Part shown: positions 1-7,116 of the stretch, piece after piece
Layout of the letters: every line of letters starts with the position of its first letter
Numbering within the stretch: position 1 is the first letter of the stretch
NCBI GenBank assembly: GCA_002394365.1
Contig: DGTQ01000007.1
Span: forward strand, 154,210-185,372
DNA: 31,163 bases
Direction of reading: 5' to 3'
Source: Prevotellaceae bacterium UBA4332
GTDB lineage: Bacteria; Bacteroidota; Bacteroidia; Bacteroidales; Bacteroidaceae
The notes under the pieces: generated by a model
Seen by the model: the letters and a program-made list of their open reading frames with translations, nothing else
Databases searched by the model: none
Told to the model about the DNA's origin: nothing
Translations under genes and position numbers: made by a program

Positions 1-56
1 CAGAGCGGAACTTGCTCTGGCAAGCCAACAAGTTGGAGCGGCAAGCGTAGCTTCGC
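1..56. repeat. Run of short palindromes at the window edge
   Basis: Three short palindromes follow each other at about 18-21 nt spacing: CAGAGC/GCTCTG (1-6 with 14-19), CCAAC/GTTGG (25-29 with 32-36) and AAGC/GCTT (43-46 with 50-53). The spacing and GCAAGC words resemble the 21-nt repeat family found elsewhere in the window, but the units are too diverged to align with certainty. The left part is cut by the window edge. Confidence 0.4.
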
Positions 57-62
57 GTCCGA

Positions 63-755
63 TTACTCCCCCTTGGGGGGAGCTAGAGGGGGTGAACTGT
101 GAACTGCAAACAGCCTATGCCATTCCTCGAACTTCCTGACTCCCTCTTCTCCAAACTTCATCAGCGACTGTCGAGCCTCCTCGTAGGTTTTCTCCCTGTC
201 CAGCTTAGTCTTGGAGAAAAACTTGTCAGCATAACAGATTATCTTCTCCTCCCACGTCTCAGGCTCCAGCCCAGGCAAGCCCGTACCCGTATGGCGGGCA
301 CAGACGCGGGCGAGAGCCCCAACCCCCTCTCTGTCGCTCTGCGACATCTTCAATAGTCTCTGAACCCCTTTCGGTTTCCCCGTTTGCGGGGAACAGAAAC
401 CCCGAGAGGGAGAGTTTGCATTACTTTTTGTGGTTAGCAATCCCTTTCCTCCTCCTGAAGGGGAGAGTTGGAGGGGGGCTTGTGTCAGCATCGTTGCCCC
501 TATCACCCCATGCTTCAGGTAAGGCTCTGAACCATAGCAGAATATGCCAGGCGCATCACAACGGATAATGCCAATATCATGCAGCATCGCAGCAGCAAAG
601 ACAAAATCCCTGTCAGCCCCAAACTCTGGGTGGGCATCCACTATCTCCACAGCCTTGCGAGCCACAGCCTCGCTATGCTTCAGCAAGATATGGCGCAACT
701 CAGGCACCTTCGCCTCTGGGTAGTAATAGTCTATTATGCCCTGATAATCTATCAT
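63..755 (-). CDS. HD-domain phosphohydrolase with repeat-derived insertion
   Basis: A 230-residue HD-superfamily protein, a metal-dependent phosphohydrolase fold. Visible motifs are an N-terminal His (H27), MLHDIG at 57-62 (the HD pair H59-D60), H82 and RHTGTG at 154-159. The C-terminal half (KIICYADKFFSKTK, then ARQSLMKFGEEG) is typical of the roughly 180-residue Bacteroidales members of this family. The protein is about 50 residues longer than I would expect. Residues ~91-148 (about 312-485) are encoded by GC-rich hairpin repeats and interrupt the domain just before RHTGTG. The last ~10 residues (SPPLAPPKGE) also come from such a repeat. All HD ligands are kept, so it may still be active. 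The ATG at 755 sits 5 nt from a TAnnTTTG element at 760-767. Substrate is unknown. Confidence 0.85.
   Translation of the reverse strand: MIDYQGIIDYYYPEAKVPELRHILLKHSEAVARKAVEIVDAHPEFGADRDFVFAAAMLHDIGIIRCDAPGIFCYGSEPYLKHGVIGATMLTQAPLQLSPSGGGKGLLTTKSNANSPSRGFCSPQTGKPKGVQRLLKMSQSDREGVGALARVCARHTGTGLPGLEPETWEEKIICYADKFFSKTKLDREKTYEEARQSLMKFGEEGVRKFEEWHRLFAVHSSPPLAPPKGE
66..92. repeat. GC-rich hairpin repeat encoding the HD protein C-terminus
   Basis: CTCCCCC and GGGGGAG form a hairpin, followed by a GCTAGAGGGGG tail. It is translated on the minus strand as a Pro-rich end and lies next to a heptamer run (TGAACTG twice, about 93-107). It looks like an insertion that replaced or extended the gene's 3' end. 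Confidence 0.55.
358..478. repeat. Two hairpin repeats inserted in frame in the HD gene
   Basis: At about 362-401 a CCCCG/CGGGG hairpin is nested in GGTTT...AAACC arms. A close relative of this ~40-bp unit sits at 30762-30800. At about 441-478 a second element pairs CCTCC-type and GGAGG-type arms around a short loop. Both lie inside the HD coding frame without breaking it. Confidence 0.55.
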
Positions 756-759
756 GCCA

Positions 760-767
760 CAAAGTTA
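760..767 (-). promoter_or_regulatory. Bacteroidota -7 promoter element for the HD gene
   Basis: Read on the minus strand this is TAACTTTG, a perfect TAnnTTTG match, 5 nt upstream of the ATG at 755. No good TTTG -33 partner is seen. The transcript would be nearly leaderless. Confidence 0.5.
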
Positions 768-978
768 CGAAAATTATTCCATTCCACATTATATTATAAG
801 GTATTTTTTCAAAAAATCCCTCTTCTCGCCCATTCCCGAATTATCACTTTGACAGCAAAATCTCGCTTTTGCTTACACTCTGACTTTTCAAAACCTTCAC
901 CCTCACCCACCATCCTACGTGTTAACAAATATTAAATTGCCCATTTCCGCCCCCATTTTCAGCATAAAAATGCCGAGC

Positions 979-1050
979 TTCTGCCTCTTAGACCTTTAGT
1001 TCTGCATCCAGAAGCACTGCTTCAGCATCTTGAAGCGCTGCTTCTACAGC
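979..1050. repeat. 21-nt palindromic tandem repeat, set A
   Basis: Three full units (979-999, 1000-1020, 1021-1041) and a partial one. Consensus begins TTCTGCATC and ends AGCACTGC. The junction unit forms GCTTCA/TGAAGC arms around a 6-nt loop. The first unit is diverged. It lies in a gene-free region (756-2289) that is C-rich on the plus strand and in which I see no intact gene. Confidence 0.65.
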
Positions 1051-1389
1051 GAAAATTCAACCACCTCTCCATAAAACTTTTCTAAAAATCCACAAGAATC
1101 ACCCTCCAATTTTCCCTGATTTTCTATCTCCCTGACACCCAGACAGTTCCCCAAACCCACTTTCCTTGCCGAATTTGAGCCCTAATCACCCCCTGCTGAC
1201 TAATTTTCGATTCTCACGCTCCCCATTTTTCTCACTTTGTCACAAAATTCCCTCCATTTCTTGCAAAATGACATTCCTCCCTCCTTCCCCACTTTCTCCA
1301 CAAAATCCACATTCTCCACATTTACAAAATCAGGCCCCCCCCAAACAAACAAAGCCCATGAGATAGCAAACTTTCTCATAGGCTTTTCC

Positions 1390-1468
1390 TTGCCAAGCAC
1401 CCGCATGCCCGTACTTACCACCCGCATCTGGTGGCTAAGCGCCCGCATCTGGTGGCTAAGCATCCGCA
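1390..1468. repeat. 21-nt palindromic tandem repeat, set B
   Basis: Units at 1401-1421, 1422-1442 and 1443-1463; the last two differ only in their final two bases. Each carries CCGCATCTGGTGGCTAAGC with a GCTAAGC core, shared with the sets near 21.0 kb and 30.4 kb. Not part of a supported gene. Confidence 0.75.
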
Positions 1469-1508
1469 GAGAGAGAAAGACATAGAGCAAAACCATTAAT
1501 GAATATGG

Positions 1509-1600
1509 GTGACGGTAAGTGACGGTAAAACATTTCACCATCACCTAACTAACAGCCTGTATTTCAGTAATATACACCCAAAAAGTGACGGTGACGGTAA
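1509..1600. repeat. GTGACGGTAA direct repeats
   Basis: GTGACGGTAA occurs twice in tandem at 1509-1528, and GTGACG plus GTGACGGTAA lie at 1585-1600, with about 56 nt between the two groups. No function is assigned. The spacing suggests a protein-binding or leftover element sequence. Confidence 0.5.
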
Positions 1601-1626
1601 AAAGTGCATAAAAAATTTATTTTGTG

Positions 1627-1745
1627 ACAGAAAACGACACCCAACCACTTTTATTACAGCTCATGACAGAATAATCTATGACATTTCTGACGATAAGATA
1701 GCTGTCTTGATTGTTCAGGCAGAAGACCATTATAATGACAAATAA
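1627..1745 (+). pseudogene. C-terminal fragment of a RelE/YoeB-like toxin
   Basis: The frame ending at TAA 1743-1745 reads TAHDRIIYDISDDKIAVLIV and then QAEDHYNDK. This matches the usual end of RelE/YoeB-type mRNA interferases (H-R-I-x-Y, then D-D-x-I-x-V-L-x-V). No start or N-terminal half is present upstream, so it is a remnant. The stop lies inside a 39-bp sequence that is repeated at the end of the intact toxin at 2454-2777. Confidence 0.55.
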
Positions 1746-1776
1746 CCAATACGAAGGTCGATATTTCAACCAATAA
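1738..1776. repeat. 39-bp direct repeat, copy 1 (copy 2 at 2739-2777)
   Basis: From ACAAATAACCAATACG to TTTCAACCAATAA this matches 2739-2777 at 38 of 39 positions. Copy 2 is the in-frame 3' end of the intact toxin gene; copy 1 follows the toxin fragment in another frame. Confidence 0.85.
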
Positions 1777-2023
1777 CTTTACTTTTGAGCACAAAACACC
1801 TTTGAGCGAGGGTGTGAGATGAATTTTTAGAACAACCATTTTTGTGTACTAACTGGGATGAAAAACACAGAAACAAGCAATTTCAGTACCTTTTCAGAAG
1901 CTTTTTAGGGGGATAAACTGATATAAACTGTCACGTTTTCAGGTTAATATTGATAAGCGAAACAAATAATCATGCTCGTAACTTATTGATTTAATGCTCT
2001 TTAGCAGGAAAGTATATCCATGT

Positions 2024-2184
2024 GATATCAGTTATATCAAATATCAGTTAAATTTTAAGGGGTATCGCTTTTTCTTTCTTATATATATAACTTATTAATT
2101 ATTAATTAATTATATAATATAATAAGGAGATTTGAGAAAAACATACCCCTCAAAATAAAACTGATATAACTGATATTGATATAG
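2024..2184. repeat. AT-rich inverted-repeat element with iteron-like motifs
   Basis: Imperfect arms of about 42 nt (2024-2065 and 2143-2184) each hold two ACTGATAT/ATATCAGT words and an ATACCCCT block, in opposite orientation. Between them is an extremely AT-rich core (2075-2125, mostly TTAATTA and TATATA). A third related motif (GGGGGATAAACTGATATAA) lies at about 1909-1927. The layout resembles a replication or excision control site, but this is inference. Confidence 0.55.
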
Positions 2185-2237
2185 TTTATACCCTTCTCCC
2201 CTATTAAGCCCTATCATTCCATTTTTCCTCCCCTTTG

Positions 2238-2269
2238 TTTGGAGAAATAAAAATAATTTTTTAACTTTG
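2238..2269 (+). promoter_or_regulatory. Promoter of the first toxin-antitoxin pair
   Basis: TTTG at 2238-2241, a 20-nt spacer and TAACTTTG at 2262-2269 match the Bacteroidota -33/-7 consensus exactly. The antitoxin ATG is at 2290. Confidence 0.75.
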
Positions 2270-2289
2270 CAATGAGAAAATAATTACTT

Positions 2290-2457
2290 ATGAATAACAA
2301 GGAATACGACATACTTGAAGAAGAAGAACGAGGAATGGCAAGTGAACCGCCTGCTATTTCTGTAATGATGGATTCACGCAGTGACATCAGCCAAACCATA
2401 TCAGGTGACGAGTTGAAGGCGAGACTCCATGAGGGCTTAAAATCTTTATTCGCATGA
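2290..2457 (+). CDS. Small antitoxin of a ParE/RelE-type pair
   Basis: A 55-residue acidic protein beginning MNNKEYDILEEEERG and ending ARLHEGLKSLFA. It is preceded by a consensus promoter and its TGA overlaps the ATG of the next gene by 4 nt (ATGA), so the two are translationally coupled. Size, charge and position directly before a ParE/RelE-like toxin argue for a type II antitoxin that binds the toxin and probably its own promoter. No DNA-binding fold can be named from the sequence alone. Confidence 0.7.
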   Translation: MNNKEYDILEEEERGMASEPPAISVMMDSRSDISQTISGDELKARLHEGLKSLFA

Positions 2458-2777
2458 AGGTCGCTTTCTCTCCGCAGGTCTATTCTGATATTATAGGATT
2501 AGTTGATATACTCGTAGCAAAAGACTACATTTCATCTTATCCCTATGCTGTAAAATATGTTGATGACCTAATCGACTATATCGTAGCACATGTAGATACT
2601 CGTCCACACAAAGAAGCACCAGCTTTCTTTGATAAATATGGTACGAACTTACAATATATCACCTACAATAGAAACCACAATGTCACATGGTTCATATTAT
2701 TTGAGTGTTACCCAACAGAATATGTTGTAAAGTACATAACAAATAACCAATACGAAGGTCAATATTTCAACCAATAA
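2454..2777 (+). CDS. ParE/RelE-family toxin
   Basis: 107 residues in the size range and pattern of the ParE/RelE plasmid-stabilisation superfamily: an N-terminal FSPQVYSDI segment, a long helical middle (YAVKYVDDLIDYIVAHV) and a C-terminal beta region (YITYNRNHNVTWFILFE, then YVVKYITNN). Such proteins poison gyrase (ParE) or cut mRNA on the ribosome (RelE); which one applies cannot be told here. It is coupled to the preceding antitoxin by a 4-nt overlap. The last 39 nt are duplicated 1 kb upstream beside a toxin fragment, which points to earlier recombination at this locus. Confidence 0.75.
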   Translation: MKVAFSPQVYSDIIGLVDILVAKDYISSYPYAVKYVDDLIDYIVAHVDTRPHKEAPAFFDKYGTNLQYITYNRNHNVTWFILFECYPTEYVVKYITNNQYEGQYFNQ

Positions 2778-2820
2778 AATAATTCAAGTTTCGCTTTTGC
2801 TCAACTTTTGGAGCTTGAAG

Positions 2821-2855
2821 GAGTTAGAAGAAGTTAGAAGAAGTTAGAAGACATT
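2821..2855. repeat. 10-nt tandem repeat (GTTAGAAGAA)
   Basis: Three consecutive copies of GTTAGAAGAA, the last diverging at its final bases, in the convergent gap between the toxin gene and trxA. No function is apparent. Confidence 0.6.
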
Positions 2856-2943
2856 ACTATTAGCCGTCAGACAGTTAGAACTTTTTTACCCCTATTTTTT
2901 ACACTTTTCCAAGATTATGAGGCTTCGTATGAGGTGGCAAAAT

Positions 2944-2985
2944 AAAAGCGGCATCCTTACAACACAAGTGTAGGGATGCCGCTTA
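2944..2985 (-). terminator. Rho-independent terminator of trxA
   Basis: On the minus strand AAGCGGCATCC and GGATGCCGCTT pair (with a short inner mismatch region) and the stem runs into TTATTTTG. It lies 27 nt past the trxA stop. Confidence 0.85.
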
Positions 2986-3011
2986 ATGTTAAAGTTTGGG
3001 GAGAAAGACAC

Positions 3012-3326
3012 TTAGAGGTTGGCATCGAACTTAGCCTGGAGAGCAACCTTGTTTGCTGCACCTACCATGCGGTCAACCACCTCTCCGTTCTTGAAGAACA
3101 GGATGGTTGGGATATTGCGAATGCCATACTCTACAGCGATGTCCTCGCACTCCTCCACGTTGCACTTGGCAACGGTGAGCTTGCCGTCATACTCTTCTGC
3201 CAACTGACTGATGATAGGACCTATCATCTTACATGGTCCACACCAGTCTGCCCAGAAATCTACTACTAATGGCTGACTGCCGTTCTTGAGAGACTCAAAG
3301 TTCTCGTTTGTTACTACTACTTCCAT
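3012..3326 (-). CDS. trxA: Thioredoxin
   Basis: 104 residues, the standard thioredoxin length, with the WCGPC active site (C29 and C32), FWADW before it, and the cis-proline segment RNIPT followed by LFFKNGE. It reduces protein disulfides in the cytoplasm using thioredoxin reductase. It stands as a single gene: it is followed by its own hairpin terminator and separated from porW by 126 nt containing two heptamer repeat blocks. No consensus -33/-7 promoter is visible in that gap. Confidence 0.97.
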   Translation of the reverse strand: MEVVVTNENFESLKNGSQPLVVDFWADWCGPCKMIGPIISQLAEEYDGKLTVAKCNVEECEDIAVEYGIRNIPTILFFKNGEVVDRMVGAANKVALQAKFDANL

Positions 3327-3338
3327 AGTTTTAATAAT

Positions 3339-3376
3339 ATTGAAAATTGAAAATTGAATATTGAATATTGAATATT
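3339..3376. repeat. Heptamer tandem repeat (ATTGAAA/ATTGAAT)
   Basis: Five consecutive 7-nt units: ATTGAAA twice, then ATTGAAT three times, immediately upstream of trxA. Confidence 0.85.
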
Positions 3377-3424
3377 AAATTTAGGTGTCAGGTCTTTGCA
3401 GCTCTTCGCTCTTATGTCTTACTG

Positions 3425-3452
3425 TGAACTATGAACTGTGAACTATGAACTG
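3425..3452. repeat. Heptamer tandem repeat (TGAACTA/TGAACTG)
   Basis: Four alternating 7-nt units, TGAACTA and TGAACTG. The block abuts the porW stop codon at 3453-3455. Confidence 0.85.
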
Positions 3453-6400
3453 TTAAAATCCTTCCAACTCGTAATATTCGTCCTCTATCTCTTCCATAGA
3501 TTTCTTCTTATCCTTGCTGTCGTCTTCTATGATGATAGTCTCTGTATCACCCTCCTCTTCTTTAGGAGCATCTTCCACTTCTATTACAACATCTGTGCCA
3601 CTCTGAGCCGGGGCAGGCGTATCTTCTACTATTATTATTGTATCATCCTGCTTAGGCGCAGTTTCGTTTTGCGCAGGAGCAAGTGGTACTTCGTTTTGTG
3701 CTGGAGCAGCAGGCGTTTGCTCTGTCTTAGGAGTTTCTGCCTCTTCTTCTATTACAACTTCTGTGCCACTTTGTGCTGGGGCAGGTGTATCTTCTACTAC
3801 TATTATTGTATCATCCTGCTTAGGCGCAGTTTCGTTTTGCACAGGAGCAGGAGTATCAACCACAGTTTCCCCAGGAGCATTGACAACTGTTTCGTCTGGA
3901 GTAGCAACCACAGTCTCATCTGGGGTAGCCACAACTGTTTCCTCTGGGGTAGTAACTATGGTCTCCTCAGGAGTAGCGACAACGGTTTCCTCTGGGGTGT
4001 CAACTACGACAGTCTCATCTGGCACGACTATCTCTGTTTCTGCAGGCACAGTTATAATGTTGTCATTAGCGTTTTCATCAGCTTTTTCTGCATTTGGGTC
4101 AATAGGCTTAGCACCACCAGGAGCAACCACCTCGTCTGGCAAGATAGGCTTTATCGGGTCTGTGTCTATAGGGTTGCCCTCTTCGTCAAGTTTCTCCCTT
4201 GGCTGTCGCGCTTCTCCCTCCTTGCTCTCGCCTGCTCCAGAGGCAGTAACCTCTTCTGTCTTCTGCACAGGCTCGTAGAGCATCTCAGGCTTCACAACTG
4301 CGAGAGGTGCGAAATGGTGAACATAGAACGTGTCATAGTCATTATAACTATAACGCTGACCTATCAGCTCGAGGTTTTCCTTCGAGATAACGAGTGCCTT
4401 CGCCTTTTGTGCCGTCTGCCTTATACCCTCCTGTTGGAGCAGTATCTTAGAATACTGGCGAGCCTCATCAAAATTGCGGAATCCACTTACTGTCATGTGG
4501 TGCATGCCCTGGGCGTTCTCTATGGAAATGTCGAAATTGCGCACCATAAAGGAGGTGAAATTATATCTTGCCAACTGGAACAGCAGCTGGTTCTCCTTGA
4601 GCGAATCCGGGGCATAGGCAAAGACAAAGAGGAAATCGCTGTTGCGCTCCTTGCTGAAGGTGCGAGCCGCTATGCTGTCAGTCTCTGTCAAAGTGCCTGT
4701 ACGACGATTCCATACATCGCCAAGGTCGAATTTGGCTCCATAGAGTCGCTTGCCTGCCTTCACACCATTTATTATCATACCAGCCATCTCGCTGACACTG
4801 CTCTTGGGATAGCCCGTCACTACTGTCTCCATGCTCTTTGTGCATGCCTTTATGTCTCCTTCGTTGAGTTTTGACATACCATAGAGGAAGATGAACCTGT
4901 CACGATTATCCCCCATCGGGAAACGCTTTTCGGAAACCTCTACATTATCATACACCTCCTTGAAACGGTCTGCCTTGAAGGCTTCGTATGTGGCACCATA
5001 GAGGGAGTCCTCAATGTGCTTGCCATAGCGAGCGTTTTCGTAGAAATAGGGGTCAGTAACGGTGAGAGTCCACTTGGAGTCTGGACATTCTGCCTTCAAC
5101 TTATCCACGTAAGTCTTCGCCTTGTCGTGGTCGTCTTTTCTTGAATGAAGCAGGAACAGGTGGTAGTAAGCCTCGTCCTTTGGCTCAAACATAGGGTACT
5201 GCTCCTCCAGCCTGCGGAAGGCTTTCTCACTGAGTTGCAGATTGTTAAGTTTGTCCTTGAAGATAATAGCCGATTTAAGCAGACTCTCCATTATTATCTT
5301 GTCGCTCTCTGCTTTCTGTTCGTCGGTAAAAGGTATCTGCGCAAGGTAATACTCACGCTTATGGGGATTGTTAACAGCTGAATCCTTTTTGGCGGCAAGC
5401 ATCTCCTGACGCTCCTCCTCCCTTGCTATGGAGTCACGCTGTTCGTCAGTAAGGCTGTCCCAGTCTATCTCTCCAGTGCCATCTCCGCCTGCTGTTTCGT
5501 TGCTCACCACAGTCTTGTTGGAGCGCTGCCAGTCATCCACATTCTCACGCTTGCCCCACAGTCTCTCGAACGCCTGCTTACCTTGTTGCACAGCCATCGG
5601 ACTATAGAAATACCAGGGGGCATTGTCTGAAGACCCCATCATAGAGCGTCCTGCTGAGGAAGTGGTGGTTGTGTTGTTCTGACTATTCTTGTTGTTGGTA
5701 GCCCCAGGCGACCTCTTCTCTATCTCCGACTGTAGAGAATCACGCTCTGCCGCCTTTTCCTTTTTCTTCAGTTCTTCGATGATGTTGTCTATCTTCACCA
5801 TCAGTTCCTGCTCTGGCAAACGAGAGAGTTCCTGCAGGGAGTCCTGCAGGTGGATAGCGTCTGTATAGGGCACGAGTTCGTCAAGCACCTTCGAACGCTC
5901 AGACATCTGTGCGTAGTCTGGTCTGTCCTTGTCGAGCAAACCTATCGCCTCACCATAACAACGCTTGGCATCGCCATACTTCTCTGTCTCCCAATAGAGG
6001 TCTCCAAGATGAAGCAGCAACACACCCTTCTCTATGCCAGAACGCTTAGCGCCAGCATTACCCTTTTCGTATGCCTTGATAGCGTTAAGCGTGTCTTTCT
6101 CTGACAGATAGATGTTTCCTATGGCATAATATACCTGGTCGAGATACTCACTGTTGTTCTGATTGCGTGCCATGCGGCGCAGACGGTTTATCATCTTCCT
6201 AGAGTTGGCATTATTAGCCATCACCTCGGTCATGGAGATATTGGCATTGAAACGCAACTCGTAAGAAGGGTGTTGCCTCAGCACTTTTTTGAAGGCGCTG
6301 TATGCCTCCTTGTTATGTCCTTGTGCTGCTTCTATCTGTCCCAGAAGGAAATACTCACGAGCTCGCTGCTTGGAGCGCATCTCGTGCTTTATCACCTTTC

Positions 6401-7064
6401 GCAGGTATTTCGTTGCCTCAGCAAGGTCGCCTGTATGCAGATAGTAGTCGCAGAGGGTGTAGTCCCACTCCTTCTGTGCTCGCCAGTCGATGCTGTCTCT
6501 CTGCATGTTGCGTATCACGTCTTCTGCATCATATATCCAACCATTCTCTATATAGCACTTGGCGAGCCAAGCCCTTGCCTTGCCATAGATTGCTGGCTGA
6601 CCTTTGTAGAGACGGGACATATAAGAGAAGGTGGCAGCTGCCTCGTCGAAAGAACCTTTATAGAACTGGCTACGCCCCATAAGCATCCATGCCTTCCACA
6701 GGAAAGGGTTATACTCTTTTCTGTTGAGCCACTCTATATCCTTGTCTGTCTTTCTGCGATCTTTGTTCCACTCTGGTTTTGCCTTTATACTATGCAGATG
6801 TATGGCTTTCTCTGCCTTGGTAATGGCTATATCGTAGTTAGCCTTACCAAGGTCGCGACTCGCCTTGTTGCCTACAGTATAAAGCGGAATAAACTCGGTA
6901 TAGTTGTCCTTGTTGCCCTCCTCTTTTTCGAGCGAGGCATCGATGTAAGCCAAAGTACCATTGTAATATATATTATACTTGGCAGTGAAACCATGCCAAA
7001 AGCGTGTAGTTGCCGTATTCTTCCTAGTAGAACACGACACTACCACAAGTGCAACAAGGCACAA
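3453..7064 (-). CDS. porW: Type IX secretion lipoprotein PorW/SprE family
   Basis: A 1203-residue lipoprotein: hydrophobic start, lipobox VVSC (Cys ~11), then STRKNTATTRFWHGFTAKYNIYYNG, the characteristic N-terminus of PorW/SprE. These lipoproteins are needed for type IX secretion, where they are thought to link the inner-membrane motor to the outer-membrane translocon. Many TPR-like helical repeats fill residues ~100-950. Residues ~1000-1190 are a low-complexity acidic tail of TPEETVVA-type octads plus a duplicated block. The predicted start is TTG at 7064; the only other upstream codons in frame are after the aroA stop and include no ATG. The gene begins 33 nt after aroA, whose end is built of heptamer repeats, so it is probably co-transcribed with aroA. 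Confidence 0.88.
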   Translation of the reverse strand: MCLVALVVVSCSTRKNTATTRFWHGFTAKYNIYYNGTLAYIDASLEKEEGNKDNYTEFIPLYTVGNKASRDLGKANYDIAITKAEKAIHLHSIKAKPEWNKDRRKTDKDIEWLNRKEYNPFLWKAWMLMGRSQFYKGSFDEAAATFSYMSRLYKGQPAIYGKARAWLAKCYIENGWIYDAEDVIRNMQRDSIDWRAQKEWDYTLCDYYLHTGDLAEATKYLRKVIKHEMRSKQRAREYFLLGQIEAAQGHNKEAYSAFKKVLRQHPSYELRFNANISMTEVMANNANSRKMINRLRRMARNQNNSEYLDQVYYAIGNIYLSEKDTLNAIKAYEKGNAGAKRSGIEKGVLLLHLGDLYWETEKYGDAKRCYGEAIGLLDKDRPDYAQMSERSKVLDELVPYTDAIHLQDSLQELSRLPEQELMVKIDNIIEELKKKEKAAERDSLQSEIEKRSPGATNNKNSQNNTTTTSSAGRSMMGSSDNAPWYFYSPMAVQQGKQAFERLWGKRENVDDWQRSNKTVVSNETAGGDGTGEIDWDSLTDEQRDSIAREEERQEMLAAKKDSAVNNPHKREYYLAQIPFTDEQKAESDKIIMESLLKSAIIFKDKLNNLQLSEKAFRRLEEQYPMFEPKDEAYYHLFLLHSRKDDHDKAKTYVDKLKAECPDSKWTLTVTDPYFYENARYGKHIEDSLYGATYEAFKADRFKEVYDNVEVSEKRFPMGDNRDRFIFLYGMSKLNEGDIKACTKSMETVVTGYPKSSVSEMAGMIINGVKAGKRLYGAKFDLGDVWNRRTGTLTETDSIAARTFSKERNSDFLFVFAYAPDSLKENQLLFQLARYNFTSFMVRNFDISIENAQGMHHMTVSGFRNFDEARQYSKILLQQEGIRQTAQKAKALVISKENLELIGQRYSYNDYDTFYVHHFAPLAVVKPEMLYEPVQKTEEVTASGAGESKEGEARQPREKLDEEGNPIDTDPIKPILPDEVVAPGGAKPIDPNAEKADENANDNIITVPAETEIVVPDETVVVDTPEETVVATPEETIVTTPEETVVATPDETVVATPDETVVNAPGETVVDTPAPVQNETAPKQDDTIIVVEDTPAPAQSGTEVVIEEEAETPKTEQTPAAPAQNEVPLAPAQNETAPKQDDTIIIVEDTPAPAQSGTDVVIEVEDAPKEEEGDTETIIIEDDSKDKKKSMEEIEDEYYELEGF
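3579..3846. repeat. ~98-bp in-frame direct repeat in the porW tail
   Basis: About 3579-3676 and 3747-3844 are near-identical with a 168-nt (56-codon) offset. They encode two copies of an APKQDDTIIVVEDTPAPAQ-type segment. Confidence 0.8.
3858..4024. repeat. 24-nt tandem repeats in the porW tail
   Basis: About seven imperfect 24-nt units encode eight-residue TPEETVVA repeats. Copy number could change without breaking the frame. Confidence 0.8.
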
Positions 7065-7088
7065 AAAAACAACTATGTTTCTTGTCTT

Positions 7089-7116
7089 AACTATAAACTA
7101 TAAACTGTTAACTATC
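7089..7116. repeat. Heptamer tandem repeat spanning the aroA stop
   Basis: AACTATA twice, AACTGTT, AACTATC. The aroA stop (7098-7100) and its last residues (VNSL) lie inside the block, and porW starts just beyond it. Confidence 0.8.

Noticed and set aside
1166..1544. Overlapping ORFs on both strands in the C-rich intergenic region
   Set aside because: Low-complexity Pro/Ser or Met/Arg compositions, driven by C-rich sequence and 21-nt repeats, with no promoter.
3438..4874. 478-residue plus-strand ORF opposite porW
   Set aside because: Rich in Tyr, Cys, Arg and Ser runs with no domain; it is the antisense of the repetitive porW tail and has no promoter.
6270..7103. 277-residue plus-strand ORF opposite the porW N-terminus
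   Set aside because: Antisense of a recognised lipoprotein; Cys/Leu-rich composition typical of shadow frames.
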